Below, one piece after another: positions 23,969-32,651 of a stretch of DNA of 64,000 nt. The first letter of the stretch is position 1, and every line of letters begins with the position of its first letter. The notes under the pieces are model-generated. The model did no database searches. It had not been told where the DNA came from and saw only the letters and a list, made by a program, of their open reading frames with translations. A program made the position numbers and the translations under genes. The stretch is from Ensifer aridi (GTDB lineage: Bacteria > Pseudomonadota > Alphaproteobacteria > Rhizobiales > Rhizobiaceae), in the NCBI RefSeq assembly GCF_002078505.1, contig NZ_LUAV01000037.1:1-64000 (forward strand), in the 5' to 3' direction.

Positions 23969-25483
23969 ATGCAGACCAGCGACAACATTCTTTCCGCCAG
24001 CCGGATAGAGAAGGGCTTCCCCGGCACAAGGGCGCTCGACAAGGTCGATTTTCACCTCCGGCGCGGCGAAGTTCACGCGCTTCTCGGGGAGAACGGCGCC
24101 GGCAAATCCACGCTCATCAAGTGCCTCACCGGCGCCTACCGGCGGGACGGCGGCAGCATTCTGCTCGACGGCGCCGAGGTGGACCCGCGCGACACCTTCG
24201 ACGCCCAGAGGCTCGGGATCGGGACGGTCTACCAGGAAGTCAATCTGCTGCCGAACCTCACCGTCGCCGAAAACCTCTTCCTCGGGCGTCAGCCGCGCCG
24301 CTTTGGCATGATCGACACCAAGGCGATGAACCGCAGGGCGCGCGAGCTCCTCGCGGAATACGAGCTCGAGCTCGATGTCACGCGCGATCTAGCAAGCTAT
24401 TCCGTGGCGATCCAGCAGGTCGTGGCGATCGCCCGCGCCGTCGATCTTTCCGGCAAGGTGCTGATTCTCGACGAGCCGACGGCCAGCCTCGACGCGCACG
24501 AGGTCGCGATGCTCTTCCGTATCGTCCGGCGTCTCAAGGCGCGCGGGCTCGGCATTGTCTTCATCACCCATTTTCTCGAGCAGGTCTACGAAATCGCCGA
24601 CCGCATCACGGTGCTCAGGAACGGACAGGTCGTCGGAACCCGCGACACGGCCGAGCTCACGCGACGCGATCTCATCGCGATGATGATCGGCCGGGAACTG
24701 GCGGCCGAAATTCAATCGGCGCGGCCGGATGCCGTCGAAGGAGAGCCGCGTTACAGCTTCCGGAATTACGGCCGCAGGGGACATGTCGCCCCCTTCGATC
24801 TCGATGTCCGCGCCGGCGAGGTCGTTGGCATGGCTGGTCTCCTCGGCTCGGGACGCACGGAGACGGCCGAAATCCTCTTTGGTGCCCATCGCGCCGACAG
24901 CGGAACGGCCGAGATCGATGGGCGACCGGTCAATCTTTCGTCGCCCCGCGCCGCCATCCGTCGGAAGTTCGGCTTCTGCCCGGAGGACCGCAAGACCGCC
25001 GGCATCGTCGGCGACCTCTCTGTGCGGGAGAACATCGTGCTCGCGCTGCAGGCGAGACGCGGCTGGACACGGCCGATCTCGCGTGCGGAACAGAACCGGC
25101 TGGCCGACCACTATATCCGCGCGCTCGACATCCGAACCGCGGATCGCGAGAAGCCGATCAAGCTGCTTTCCGGCGGCAACCAGCAGAAGGCCATTCTCGC
25201 CCGTTGGCTCGCGACCGAACCGGAACTCCTCATCCTCGATGAGCCGACACGGGGCATCGATGTCGGTGCGCATGCAGAAATCGTCAGGCTCATCGAAACC
25301 CTGCGCGAGAAAGGCATGTCGCTGATCGTCATCTCGTCGGAGCTCGAGGAGCTCGTCGCCTACAGCACGCGCATCGTCGTCCTTCGCGACCGTGCTCACG
25401 TCGCCGAATTGAGCGGCGACCGTATTACCGCGCATCAGATCGTCGAAGCGATTGCCGCGGCCAATGAAAGAGGGGCATCGTGA
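23969..25483 (+). CDS. ytfR: Galactofuranose-type ABC importer ATPase (YtfR-like)
   Basis: A 504-residue ATPase with two fused ABC domains. Domain 1: Walker A GENGAGKST, SVAIQQVVAIARAV in the signature region, Walker B LILDEPTASLD. Domain 2: degenerate Walker A GLLGSGRTE, FCPEDRKTAGI, signature LSGGNQQK and Walker B LLILDEPTRGIDVG. This is the usual CUT2 arrangement. It overlaps the next permease gene by four bases (GTGA) and works with the two permeases that follow. Confidence 0.92.
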   Translation: MQTSDNILSASRIEKGFPGTRALDKVDFHLRRGEVHALLGENGAGKSTLIKCLTGAYRRDGGSILLDGAEVDPRDTFDAQRLGIGTVYQEVNLLPNLTVAENLFLGRQPRRFGMIDTKAMNRRARELLAEYELELDVTRDLASYSVAIQQVVAIARAVDLSGKVLILDEPTASLDAHEVAMLFRIVRRLKARGLGIVFITHFLEQVYEIADRITVLRNGQVVGTRDTAELTRRDLIAMMIGRELAAEIQSARPDAVEGEPRYSFRNYGRRGHVAPFDLDVRAGEVVGMAGLLGSGRTETAEILFGAHRADSGTAEIDGRPVNLSSPRAAIRRKFGFCPEDRKTAGIVGDLSVRENIVLALQARRGWTRPISRAEQNRLADHYIRALDIRTADREKPIKLLSGGNQQKAILARWLATEPELLILDEPTRGIDVGAHAEIVRLIETLREKGMSLIVISSELEELVAYSTRIVVLRDRAHVAELSGDRITAHQIVEAIAAANERGAS

Positions 25484-26505
25484 TCTCGATCGTCAGGACC
25501 TATCTCACCCGGCTGCTGCCGCAACTCATCGCTCTGGCGACGATCGTTGCAGCGGTTTCAATCGTCTTTCCCGGTTTCCTCAACCTCGAGATCCAGAACG
25601 GACGCCTCTATGGCAGCCTGATCGACATCCTCAATCGCGGTGCACCCGTTGTCCTCTTGGCGATCGGCATGACCGTCGTTATCGCCACCAAAGGTATTGA
25701 CCTCTCCGTCGGCGCCGTCATGGCGATCTGCGGCGCGGTTGCCGCCTCGCTGATCACCTCGGGCCATTCGCTGGGCGTGACGCTGCTCGCTACGCTCGCC
25801 GTCGGTGTCCTTTGCGGCGTCTGGAACGGGATCCTCGTGGCGGTCCTCGACATTCAACCGATCATCGCGACACTGGTGCTGATGGTCGCGGGACGCGGCA
25901 TCGCGCAGCTCATCACGGAAGGCGCCATCCTCACCTTCAATGATGCCGGCCTCATCTTCATCGGCAGTGGCTCCTTCGCCGGCCTGCCCATGCCGGTGGT
26001 CATCTGGCTCCTATTCGGCGTCCTCGTAGCGCTCGTCGTCCGACGATCTGCGCTCGGCATGCTGATCGAGGCCGTCGGCGTCAATCGGGAGGCAAGCTCG
26101 CTGTCTGGCGTGCTCACTCCGGTCCTTCTGATCGCGGCTTATGTGCTCTCGGGCCTATGCGCTGCGATCGCCGGCATCATCGCCGCCGCCGACATCAAGG
26201 GGGCCGACGCCAACAATGCCGGGCTCTGGCTGGAGCTCGACGCCATCCTGGCCGTCGTCGTCGGCGGCACTTCGCTTCTAGGGGGACGCTTCAGTATCGC
26301 TGCCTCGGTGCTCGGCGCGATCATCATTCAGGCGATCAATACCGGCATCCTCCTTTCCGGCTTCCCGCCCGAGTTCAACCTCATCATCAAGGCGGCGATC
26401 ATCGTCTTTATCCTGGTGTTGCAGTCGCCGCGCTTCCGCACCGCTTTCACATTCCTGAGTATTCCGCGGGCCGCCGGAAAACCGACCGAGCGAGAAGCAA
26501 AATGA
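25480..26505 (+). CDS. ytfT: Galactofuranose-type ABC importer permease 1 (YtfT-like)
   Basis: A 341-residue CUT2 permease with many hydrophobic segments. The family signature KGIDLSVGAVMAI is followed by GIIAAADIKGADANNAGLWLELDAILAVVVGGTSL, typical of YtfT. It starts at a GTG overlapping the ATPase stop and ends overlapping the next permease (ATGA), so the two permeases are probably made together as a heterodimer. Confidence 0.9.
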   Translation: MISIVRTYLTRLLPQLIALATIVAAVSIVFPGFLNLEIQNGRLYGSLIDILNRGAPVVLLAIGMTVVIATKGIDLSVGAVMAICGAVAASLITSGHSLGVTLLATLAVGVLCGVWNGILVAVLDIQPIIATLVLMVAGRGIAQLITEGAILTFNDAGLIFIGSGSFAGLPMPVVIWLLFGVLVALVVRRSALGMLIEAVGVNREASSLSGVLTPVLLIAAYVLSGLCAAIAGIIAAADIKGADANNAGLWLELDAILAVVVGGTSLLGGRFSIAASVLGAIIIQAINTGILLSGFPPEFNLIIKAAIIVFILVLQSPRFRTAFTFLSIPRAAGKPTEREAK

Positions 26506-27470
26506 AGCAGAAATATCTTCCGCTTACGGCGACGATCTTAATCTTCTTGTTGAGCTACGCGCTCTGCGTCGCGCAATACCCGAACATGCTTTCGACGCGG
26601 GTGATCGGCAATCTTCTGACCGACAATGCCTTCCTCGGTATCGCCGCCGTCGGCATGACCTTCGTCATCCTCTCCGGCGGCATCGATCTCTCGGTCGGCG
26701 CGGTAATCGCCTTCACCGGTGTCTTCCTCGCCGTCGTACTGGAGCATGGCGGCATGCATCCGCTCGTCGCCTTCGCCCTCGTCCTCGCGATCACCACCGC
26801 CTTCGGTGCGCTGATGGGAGCGATCATCCATTATCTGGAAATGCCGGCCTTCATCGTCACGCTTGCGGGCATGTTTCTCGCCCGGGGCATGGCCTTCGTG
26901 CTCTCGATCGATTCCATTCCGATCAAGCATCCCTTCTACGCGACCCTGAAGGGGCTTTATTACAAGCTGCCGGGCGGAGGGCGGATCACGCTCATTGGCG
27001 GCCTGATGCTCGCCGTCTTCGCCATCGGAATCCTCATCGCACACCGCACCCGCTTCGGCACGAATGTTTATGCGCTCGGCGGCGGCACGGCGACGGCGAA
27101 GCTCATGGGCGTGCCGGTCGCCGCCACCACGGTCAGGATTTATGCCCTCTCGGGGCTGCTCGCCGGCCTCTCCGGCATCGTGTTCTCGCTTTACACCTCG
27201 GCCGGATACTCGCTCGCGGCGGTCGGCGTCGAGCTCGACGCGATTACCGCGGTCGTCATCGGCGGAACATTGCTCACCGGCGGTTCCGGCTTCGTCGCGG
27301 GAACGCTGGTCGGCATCTTCATCCAGGGGCTGATCCAGACCTACATCACCTTCGATGGATCGCTTTCGAGCTGGTGGACGAAGATCCTGATCGGTCTGCT
27401 TCTCTTTGCCTTCATCCTTCTGCAGAAGGGGATCATCCGCGTGTCCCGTCACGAGCGGCAACGCGCGTGA
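26502..27470 (+). CDS. yjfF: Galactofuranose-type ABC importer permease 2 (YjfF-like)
   Basis: A 322-residue CUT2 permease beginning MKQKYLPLTATILIFLLSYAL. It has GGIDLSVGAVIAFTGVFLA and the C-terminal DAITAVVIGGTLLTGGSGFVAG, as in YjfF. I chose ATG 26502, which overlaps the stop of the preceding permease; the same frame is open far upstream, but only inside the previous gene. It completes the importer. Confidence 0.9.
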   Translation: MKQKYLPLTATILIFLLSYALCVAQYPNMLSTRVIGNLLTDNAFLGIAAVGMTFVILSGGIDLSVGAVIAFTGVFLAVVLEHGGMHPLVAFALVLAITTAFGALMGAIIHYLEMPAFIVTLAGMFLARGMAFVLSIDSIPIKHPFYATLKGLYYKLPGGGRITLIGGLMLAVFAIGILIAHRTRFGTNVYALGGGTATAKLMGVPVAATTVRIYALSGLLAGLSGIVFSLYTSAGYSLAAVGVELDAITAVVIGGTLLTGGSGFVAGTLVGIFIQGLIQTYITFDGSLSSWWTKILIGLLLFAFILLQKGIIRVSRHERQRA

Positions 27471-27491
27471 CGAGGCGGAGGGCCGCCTGAG

Positions 27492-28232
27492 ATGCGGGCA
27501 ATCTTCGGCAACCGACCGGGCAAGCGCACGAGCCACAGGCTTGTCGTCGAAGAACTGGGCCAGGCGGTCGTCGGAGGGGAATTCGCCGTCGGCGACATCC
27601 TTCCCGGAGACATGGAACTCGCCGCACGCTTCAACGTATCCCGCACGGTCCTGCGCGAAGCGATGAAGACGCTTGCCGCAAAGGGGCTCGTCGTCGCCCG
27701 CGCGCGGATCGGCACGCGTGTCATGCCGCGCGCCAACTGGAACCTCTTCGACGGCGATGTACTTTCCTGGCATTTCAACGCGGGTGTCAACGAGGACTTC
27801 CTGCGCCACGTGGCCGAGGTGCGGCTAGCGCTCGAGCCCTATGCTGCGGGTCTTGCTGCGCAGCGTGCGACCGATGCGGACATTGCCCGGATGATGCGGC
27901 TCGCCGTCGCCATGGGTGATGCCGGCCACAGCGCGCAGACATTGGCCATGGCCGACCTCGAGTTCCATCTCCGCCTGCTCGAGGCCTCGCTCAACCCCTT
28001 CATGCGCACCGTCGGCAGCCTGATCGAGGCGGCGCTGATGGGCGTCTTCAGGCTCACAAGCCCGACAGCCGACGAGACGGAGATCGACCGCGTCGCCATT
28101 GCGCATATCCGTATCGTCGAGGAGATCGGGCGCCGCAACGAGGAAGGCGCACGTAGCGCAATGGAGCACGTGATCCGCGTTGGGCAAGAGCGACTGATCA
28201 CGAATCTGAGGACGCAAGAGACCGGTCGGTGA
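27492..28232 (+). CDS. GntR-family regulator, FCD (FadR-like) subgroup
   Basis: A 246-residue regulator. The N-terminal winged helix contains LAARFNVSRTVLREAMKTLAAKGLV, typical of GntR. The all-helical FCD ligand domain follows, with the metal/acid-binding pattern EVRLALEPYAAGLAA and LADLEFHLRLLEAS-like residues (seen as MADLEFHLRLLEAS), and a His in IAHIRIVEEI. FCD regulators usually sense sugar acids or organic acids. It starts 21 bases after the YjfF-like gene and probably controls the operon. Its operator is not certain; the AT-rich stretch near 22840-22866 is the place to look. Confidence 0.88.
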   Translation: MRAIFGNRPGKRTSHRLVVEELGQAVVGGEFAVGDILPGDMELAARFNVSRTVLREAMKTLAAKGLVVARARIGTRVMPRANWNLFDGDVLSWHFNAGVNEDFLRHVAEVRLALEPYAAGLAAQRATDADIARMMRLAVAMGDAGHSAQTLAMADLEFHLRLLEASLNPFMRTVGSLIEAALMGVFRLTSPTADETEIDRVAIAHIRIVEEIGRRNEEGARSAMEHVIRVGQERLITNLRTQETGR

Positions 28233-28271
28233 TGCGCTTTGCGCCCCCCGTTCCGCATCTCGACGTCCACT

Positions 28272-28370
28272 GCATGTGTCCCTAAATCCCATCCGATTTA
28301 AGGATGAAACATGCAACAATTCAAAAGTGCTACAGCGATCTTTGCGCGTCTGATTAGACGCGCAAGCTGT
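28272..28370 (+). repeat. RIME-like palindromic repeat, copy C
   Basis: Begins GCATGTGTCC, contains the inner stem TAAATCCCATCCGATTTA, then AAACATGC, then CTACAGCG and the perfect hairpin GCGCGTCTGATTAGACGCGC, closing with GCTGTGAG. It fills the 148-base gap between two convergent genes (the GntR regulator and a CUT1 ATPase), so it may also serve as a bidirectional terminator. Confidence 0.78.
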
Positions 28371-28380
28371 GAGATGTCCG

Positions 28381-29517
28381 CTATCTCACAGCCTGCGCCA
28401 AATGCAGGTGCCGAGGCGCACCGGCGTCGCCGCGCGCCCTCTCGGCCTCAAGCCGCTTGCCGGTTTCCGCATCGAAAAGATGAAGTTGCATCGTATCTAT
28501 CGAGAGACCGATGATATCGCCGCCTCTCACATCGCCGCGCCCCGTTTCCACCACCGTCAACTCCGGCTGCGTCGCTGAGGTAATATAGGTGGCCGAGCCG
28601 GTCGATTCGACGACGCCAACCGGAACGTCGAAGGCGCCCTGCCCGGCAGCGACGATGCGGATGTGCTCCGGCCGGATGCCGGCAGTCACCGCGCGGCCGG
28701 GCGCGAGCGGGTCGGCAAGCGCGAGCCTCGCCTGTGTGGTCCCGAGGTTGAGAAGCACATGCGTGCCGTCCTCCCCGACGACCGCCGGGATGAAGTTCAT
28801 CGCCGGCGAGCCGATGAAGCCCGCGACGAAGCGGTTGGCCGGCCTGTCGTAAAGGTCGAGCGGACGGCCCTGCTGCTCGATGACGCCATCTCGCATGACG
28901 ACCACATGATCCGCCATGGTCATCGCCTCGATCTGATCGTGCGTGACATAGACCGAGGTCGCGTGCAGCCGATCGTGCAGCGCGCGGATCTCCTTGCGCA
29001 TGTGCACGCGAAGCGCCGCGTCGAGATTCGAAAGCGGTTCGTCGAAGAGGAAGGCCTTTGGGTGGCGGATGATGGCGCGGCTCATCGCGACGCGTTGGCG
29101 CTGGCCGCCCGAAAGCTCGCGGGGATAGCGCTTCATCAGATGCGACAGGCCCGTGGTGGCCGCCACTTCTTCCGCGGCCTTACGGGCTTCCGCCTTCTTC
29201 ACGCCGCGAATGCGCAGGCTGTAGGTGAGGTTCTCCTCGACGGTCATATGCGGATAGAGCGCATAGGACTGGAAGACCATCGCGACGTCTCGCTTGCGTG
29301 GCGGCACGTTGTTCATCAGTTGGCCGGCGATCTTCATTTCGCCGGTCGAGATCTTCTCAAGGCCGGCGAGCGAACGCAGCAGTGTGGACTTGCCACAGCC
29401 GGACGGACCGACGAGGGCGACGAAGGTCCCCTTCTCTATCGCAAGATTGATGTCTTTCAGCGCGTGGAAGGCACCGTAGTACTTGTTGACGCCGTTGAGC
29501 TCGATCTGAAGGGTCAT
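28381..29517 (-). CDS. CUT1 sugar ABC importer ATPase (UgpC/MalK type)
   Basis: A 378-residue ATPase. The N-terminal ABC domain has Walker A GPSGCGKST, signature LSGGQRQRVAMSRAI and Walker B FLFDEPLSNLDA. The C-terminal TOBE-type region carries IRPEHIRI. I chose ATG 29517, which overlaps the stop of the permease upstream (ATGA) and has GGGAG before it; the open frame further upstream encodes an unrelated Arg/His-rich stretch. It is the last gene of the six-gene minus-strand operon from 34595. Confidence 0.92.
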   Translation of the reverse strand: MTLQIELNGVNKYYGAFHALKDINLAIEKGTFVALVGPSGCGKSTLLRSLAGLEKISTGEMKIAGQLMNNVPPRKRDVAMVFQSYALYPHMTVEENLTYSLRIRGVKKAEARKAAEEVAATTGLSHLMKRYPRELSGGQRQRVAMSRAIIRHPKAFLFDEPLSNLDAALRVHMRKEIRALHDRLHATSVYVTHDQIEAMTMADHVVVMRDGVIEQQGRPLDLYDRPANRFVAGFIGSPAMNFIPAVVGEDGTHVLLNLGTTQARLALADPLAPGRAVTAGIRPEHIRIVAAGQGAFDVPVGVVESTGSATYITSATQPELTVVETGRGDVRGGDIIGLSIDTMQLHLFDAETGKRLEAERARGDAGAPRHLHLAQAVR

Positions 29518-30341
29518 TTGAGGGCTCCCGAAGTGAGGCCGGAAACGATGCGGCGCTGCAAGAGGACGAAGGCGGCGAGAACAGGCGTCACATAGATCGT
29601 CGCATAGGCCATGATGTTGTTCCATTCATTGGTGTTCGGTCCCATGAACGAGTTGAGACCTACGCTTGCCGGCTGCAGTTCGACCGCCTGGATCATCGAC
29701 TTCGAATACACGAACTCGCCGAAGGCCTGCATGAAGATCAGGATCGCGCTAACGAGGATGCCATTCCTTGCAAGCGGCAGCACGATGTTGAAGAAGGCGC
29801 CGATGCGTGAATTGCCGTCGACAAGCGCCGCCTCCTCGAGCTCCATCGGCACGCTCATGAAAGTCGCCCTTACGAGGACGACGAAGAAGGGCATGCTCTT
29901 CGCGGCGATCGCCAGGATGACCGCGAAGCGCGGTGTATCCAGAAGGCCGAATTGCGAGAAGCCGACGAAGATCGGCGTCACCATCAGCGACGCCGGCAGC
30001 ACCTGCAGCATCAGGATCAGGAACAGGCCGATATCCACCCAGGCATTGCGGTAGCGGGCGAGCACATAGGCGCAGCCGACACCGAGGACCGCAATGAGCG
30101 ACACCGCACCCAAAGCGATGACCAGCGAGTTCCAAAGGTAGCGCCCCATGTTCCGGCTCTCCCAGACGAAGGCGTAGATGCCCCATTGCGGCTCACTGGG
30201 CAGAAATTTCGGTGGCGTCGCGAACATCGACGAACCGGTCTTCAGCGCGGTGATGTACATCCAGTAGAGCGGGAAAAGGTAGATGGCCGCGAGCAGCAAC
30301 GCGACGGCGAGCATCACCCGATTGCGCAATTGATCACTCAT
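29514..30341 (-). CDS. CUT1 sugar ABC importer permease (MalG/UgpE type)
   Basis: A 275-residue inner-membrane permease with about six membrane segments and the EAA loop EEAALVDGNSRIGAFFNIVLPLAR. It pairs with the permease encoded upstream, whose stop its start overlaps, and its own stop overlaps the ATPase start. The family imports oligosaccharides and related sugars; the substrate cannot be read from the permease. Confidence 0.92.
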   Translation of the reverse strand: MSDQLRNRVMLAVALLLAAIYLFPLYWMYITALKTGSSMFATPPKFLPSEPQWGIYAFVWESRNMGRYLWNSLVIALGAVSLIAVLGVGCAYVLARYRNAWVDIGLFLILMLQVLPASLMVTPIFVGFSQFGLLDTPRFAVILAIAAKSMPFFVVLVRATFMSVPMELEEAALVDGNSRIGAFFNIVLPLARNGILVSAILIFMQAFGEFVYSKSMIQAVELQPASVGLNSFMGPNTNEWNNIMAYATIYVTPVLAAFVLLQRRIVSGLTSGALK

Positions 30342-31240
30342 CCTCGGACCTCATGTCGGGTGGAGCGCACATAGACGACGGAAGCGAGCATCACGAAGAC
30401 GATCATGATCACCGAGATCGTCGCGCCCTTGGCGAAGTCGTATTGCCGGAACGAAAGGTCCCAGGCCCAATATTGCGTCACGTTGGACGAGTTGTTCGGT
30501 CCGCCCGAGGTGATGCCGGCGAAGAGGTCGAATTGCTGCAGGGTGAAGATCAGGCCGAGCGCGATGATCGCACCGATCGTCGAGCGCATCATCGGCAGGG
30601 TGATCGTGAAGAAGCGCTGCAGCGCGTTGGCTCCGTCAAGCTCGGCTGCCTCATAGAGGTCCTTCGGTATCCCCGACAGACCGACCGAAAGCAGGATCAT
30701 GTTGAAGGACGTGCCTAGCCAGATATTGGCGATGATGACGGCCCAGAGAGAATAGTTCGGATCGGAGCGCCAGAAGATGTTGCCTTCGATGACACCCGTC
30801 TCCCGCAGGAGGAAGTTAAGGACGCCGAAATCGCCCGAGAGAATCCAGTTCCAGATCGCGCCTACGACCAGGCCGGGCATGACCCAGGAGACGAGGAAGA
30901 GCCCGCGAAGCCAGGACGCTCCCGGGAAATTCATCCAGAAGAAAAGAGCGAGGCCAAAGCCGATGAGGAATTGGCCAGCGATCGAAGAACTGACGAAAAG
31001 CGCCGTATTGAGGAGAATGGGCCGGGTTTCGGGCTGCGAGAACAGGTCGACATAGTTCTTGAAGCCGACGAAAGGTCGGACGAAGCTGCCGAGGCTGAAC
31101 ATGTCGACCTCCTGGAAACTCATCACAACGTTGTAGACGAGCGGCAGCCCGGACATGATGAACAGGAAGGCGAGCGGCAACAGGACGAGGCCTATGTCGA
31201 AGCCTTTCCCGTCCGTTACACTGGCTAGAATTCTCTTCAT
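30338..31240 (-). CDS. CUT1 sugar ABC importer permease (MalF/UgpA type)
   Basis: A 300-residue inner-membrane permease with about six segments and the EAA loop YEAAELDGANALQRFFTITLPMM. It starts at ATG 31240, about 120 bases after the binding-protein gene. A long stem-loop (31261-31289) in that gap may let more binding protein than permease be made. Confidence 0.92.
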   Translation of the reverse strand: MKRILASVTDGKGFDIGLVLLPLAFLFIMSGLPLVYNVVMSFQEVDMFSLGSFVRPFVGFKNYVDLFSQPETRPILLNTALFVSSSIAGQFLIGFGLALFFWMNFPGASWLRGLFLVSWVMPGLVVGAIWNWILSGDFGVLNFLLRETGVIEGNIFWRSDPNYSLWAVIIANIWLGTSFNMILLSVGLSGIPKDLYEAAELDGANALQRFFTITLPMMRSTIGAIIALGLIFTLQQFDLFAGITSGGPNNSSNVTQYWAWDLSFRQYDFAKGATISVIMIVFVMLASVVYVRSTRHEVRG

Positions 31241-31260
31241 TGACTATCCCCCGTCCCGTG

Positions 31261-31289
31261 GGCGATCCCGGCCGAAGCCGGAGATCGCC
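31261..31289. terminator. Intercistronic stem-loop after the CUT1 binding-protein gene
   Basis: GGCGATC (31261-31267) pairs with GATCGCC (31283-31289). The inner arms CCGGC and GCCGG close on a CGAA tetraloop with one bulged base, making a 12-pair stem. It is placed like the hairpins at 8679 and 23884, after a solute-binding gene. Confidence 0.55.
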
Positions 31290-31358
31290 TTCTCGGGAGG
31301 AATTCGAGCGAACCGTGGCAATCCGGTGAACGCTACCGCTGATGGAAGCGACGGCTTC

Positions 31359-32591
31359 TCAGCCCAGGACCGCCTTGATTTTTTCGGCTGCCTGGTCGAG
31401 CGCTTCCTTCGAACTCATCTGCCCGGTCAAAGCAGCCTGGATCGCGTCCTGGATAGCCTTGGAAATTTTCGGCCATTCCGGATGCGGGCCGCGCGGTTTT
31501 GCGTATTTCAACTGCTCGACGAAGACCTTGAGCGCCGCATCCTTCTTCGGCTCACCGGTCGGCGGAATGGCGATGTCGGAGCGCGCCGGCAGTTGTCCGA
31601 AATCCTTAAACATCCGGTCGTCCTGAGAGACGAAATATTCAAGCACCTTGAAAGCTTCCTCGGGGTGCTCGCTGCTGGCGAAGATCGCCCAGTTGAAATC
31701 ACCCATCGCAGATGAGCGTTCGGCGCCGACTTCCGGCACCGGCAGGAGCGTCACGCCCCAGTCGAACTTCGCCTCCTGGATCATGCGATCGAGTTCCCAG
31801 GGGCCGGAGATCGCCATCGCCGCATTGCCGGAATTGAAGGTGCCGGTCGAATCCCATTGGCCCCGCGTCAGCGTATCGGGGGAAGCGAGCTTCTCGTCGA
31901 GGATCCTCTTCCAGATGTCGAGCGCCTTCACCGCACCCTCGGAATTGATCTTGTCGTAGCCGCCGCCTGCCATCTGCGCCCAAGGCAGGAACTGGAAGGT
32001 CCCCTCCTCGTTCGCCTTGGCGGAGAAGGCAAGGCCGTACACGTTCGCGGCCGGGTCCGTCAGCTTGCGCGCCGCCTCGAGGAGTTCGTTCCAGGTCTGC
32101 GGCGGCTTCTCCGGATCAAGGCCTTTCGCCTTGAACATGTCCTTGTTGTAGTAAAGCGCGATCGTGTTGGTCGCCTTCGGAATGCCGTAATATTTGCCTT
32201 CCCAGGTCACGGACGCGAGCGGACCCGGGAAATAGTTCTCGGTCTTCACGACGGAGGATTTGGCGATCATGTCGGTGAGATCGAGAAATGCACCGCGTGA
32301 AGAAAAGAGCGCGTGTTCGGGATTGTCGACCGCGATGATGTCCGGCGCCTGCCCGGTGGAATAGGCGCGCATCGCCTCGCTGACGACATCGTCAAACTGA
32401 ATCTGTCGATATTCGACTTTAATACCGGTATTGAGCTTGTTGAAATCTTTGATCAAGTTCGGTGCTGGCTGAATGTCGCGGTCGAGCGACCAGACGCTGA
32501 TCGTGACATCTTCCGCGCTTGCCGAGAATGCCGGCAAGGAAACACTGGCAAGGGCGAACGCGCCCAGGATTGCATATCTGCGGATACCCAT
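31359..32591 (-). CDS. CUT1 sugar-binding protein
   Basis: A 410-residue extracellular solute-binding protein (family 1, MalE-like) with a signal peptide ending SASA. Characteristic segments are IAVDNPEHALFSSRGAFLDLTDM, YGIPKATNTIALYYNKDMF and the C-terminal GQMSSKEALDQAAEKIKAV. I chose ATG 32591 because AGGAGGAG stands upstream; the longer frame lacks a signal sequence. It delivers its ligand to the permeases at 30338 and 29514. Confidence 0.92.
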   Translation of the reverse strand: MGIRRYAILGAFALASVSLPAFSASAEDVTISVWSLDRDIQPAPNLIKDFNKLNTGIKVEYRQIQFDDVVSEAMRAYSTGQAPDIIAVDNPEHALFSSRGAFLDLTDMIAKSSVVKTENYFPGPLASVTWEGKYYGIPKATNTIALYYNKDMFKAKGLDPEKPPQTWNELLEAARKLTDPAANVYGLAFSAKANEEGTFQFLPWAQMAGGGYDKINSEGAVKALDIWKRILDEKLASPDTLTRGQWDSTGTFNSGNAAMAISGPWELDRMIQEAKFDWGVTLLPVPEVGAERSSAMGDFNWAIFASSEHPEEAFKVLEYFVSQDDRMFKDFGQLPARSDIAIPPTGEPKKDAALKVFVEQLKYAKPRGPHPEWPKISKAIQDAIQAALTGQMSSKEALDQAAEKIKAVLG

Positions 32592-32651
32592 AGACTCCTC
32601 CTCTTGGTTTTCCCGCAGCCGGCGCCCTCCACGCCGGCCGTCAGGCATGTC

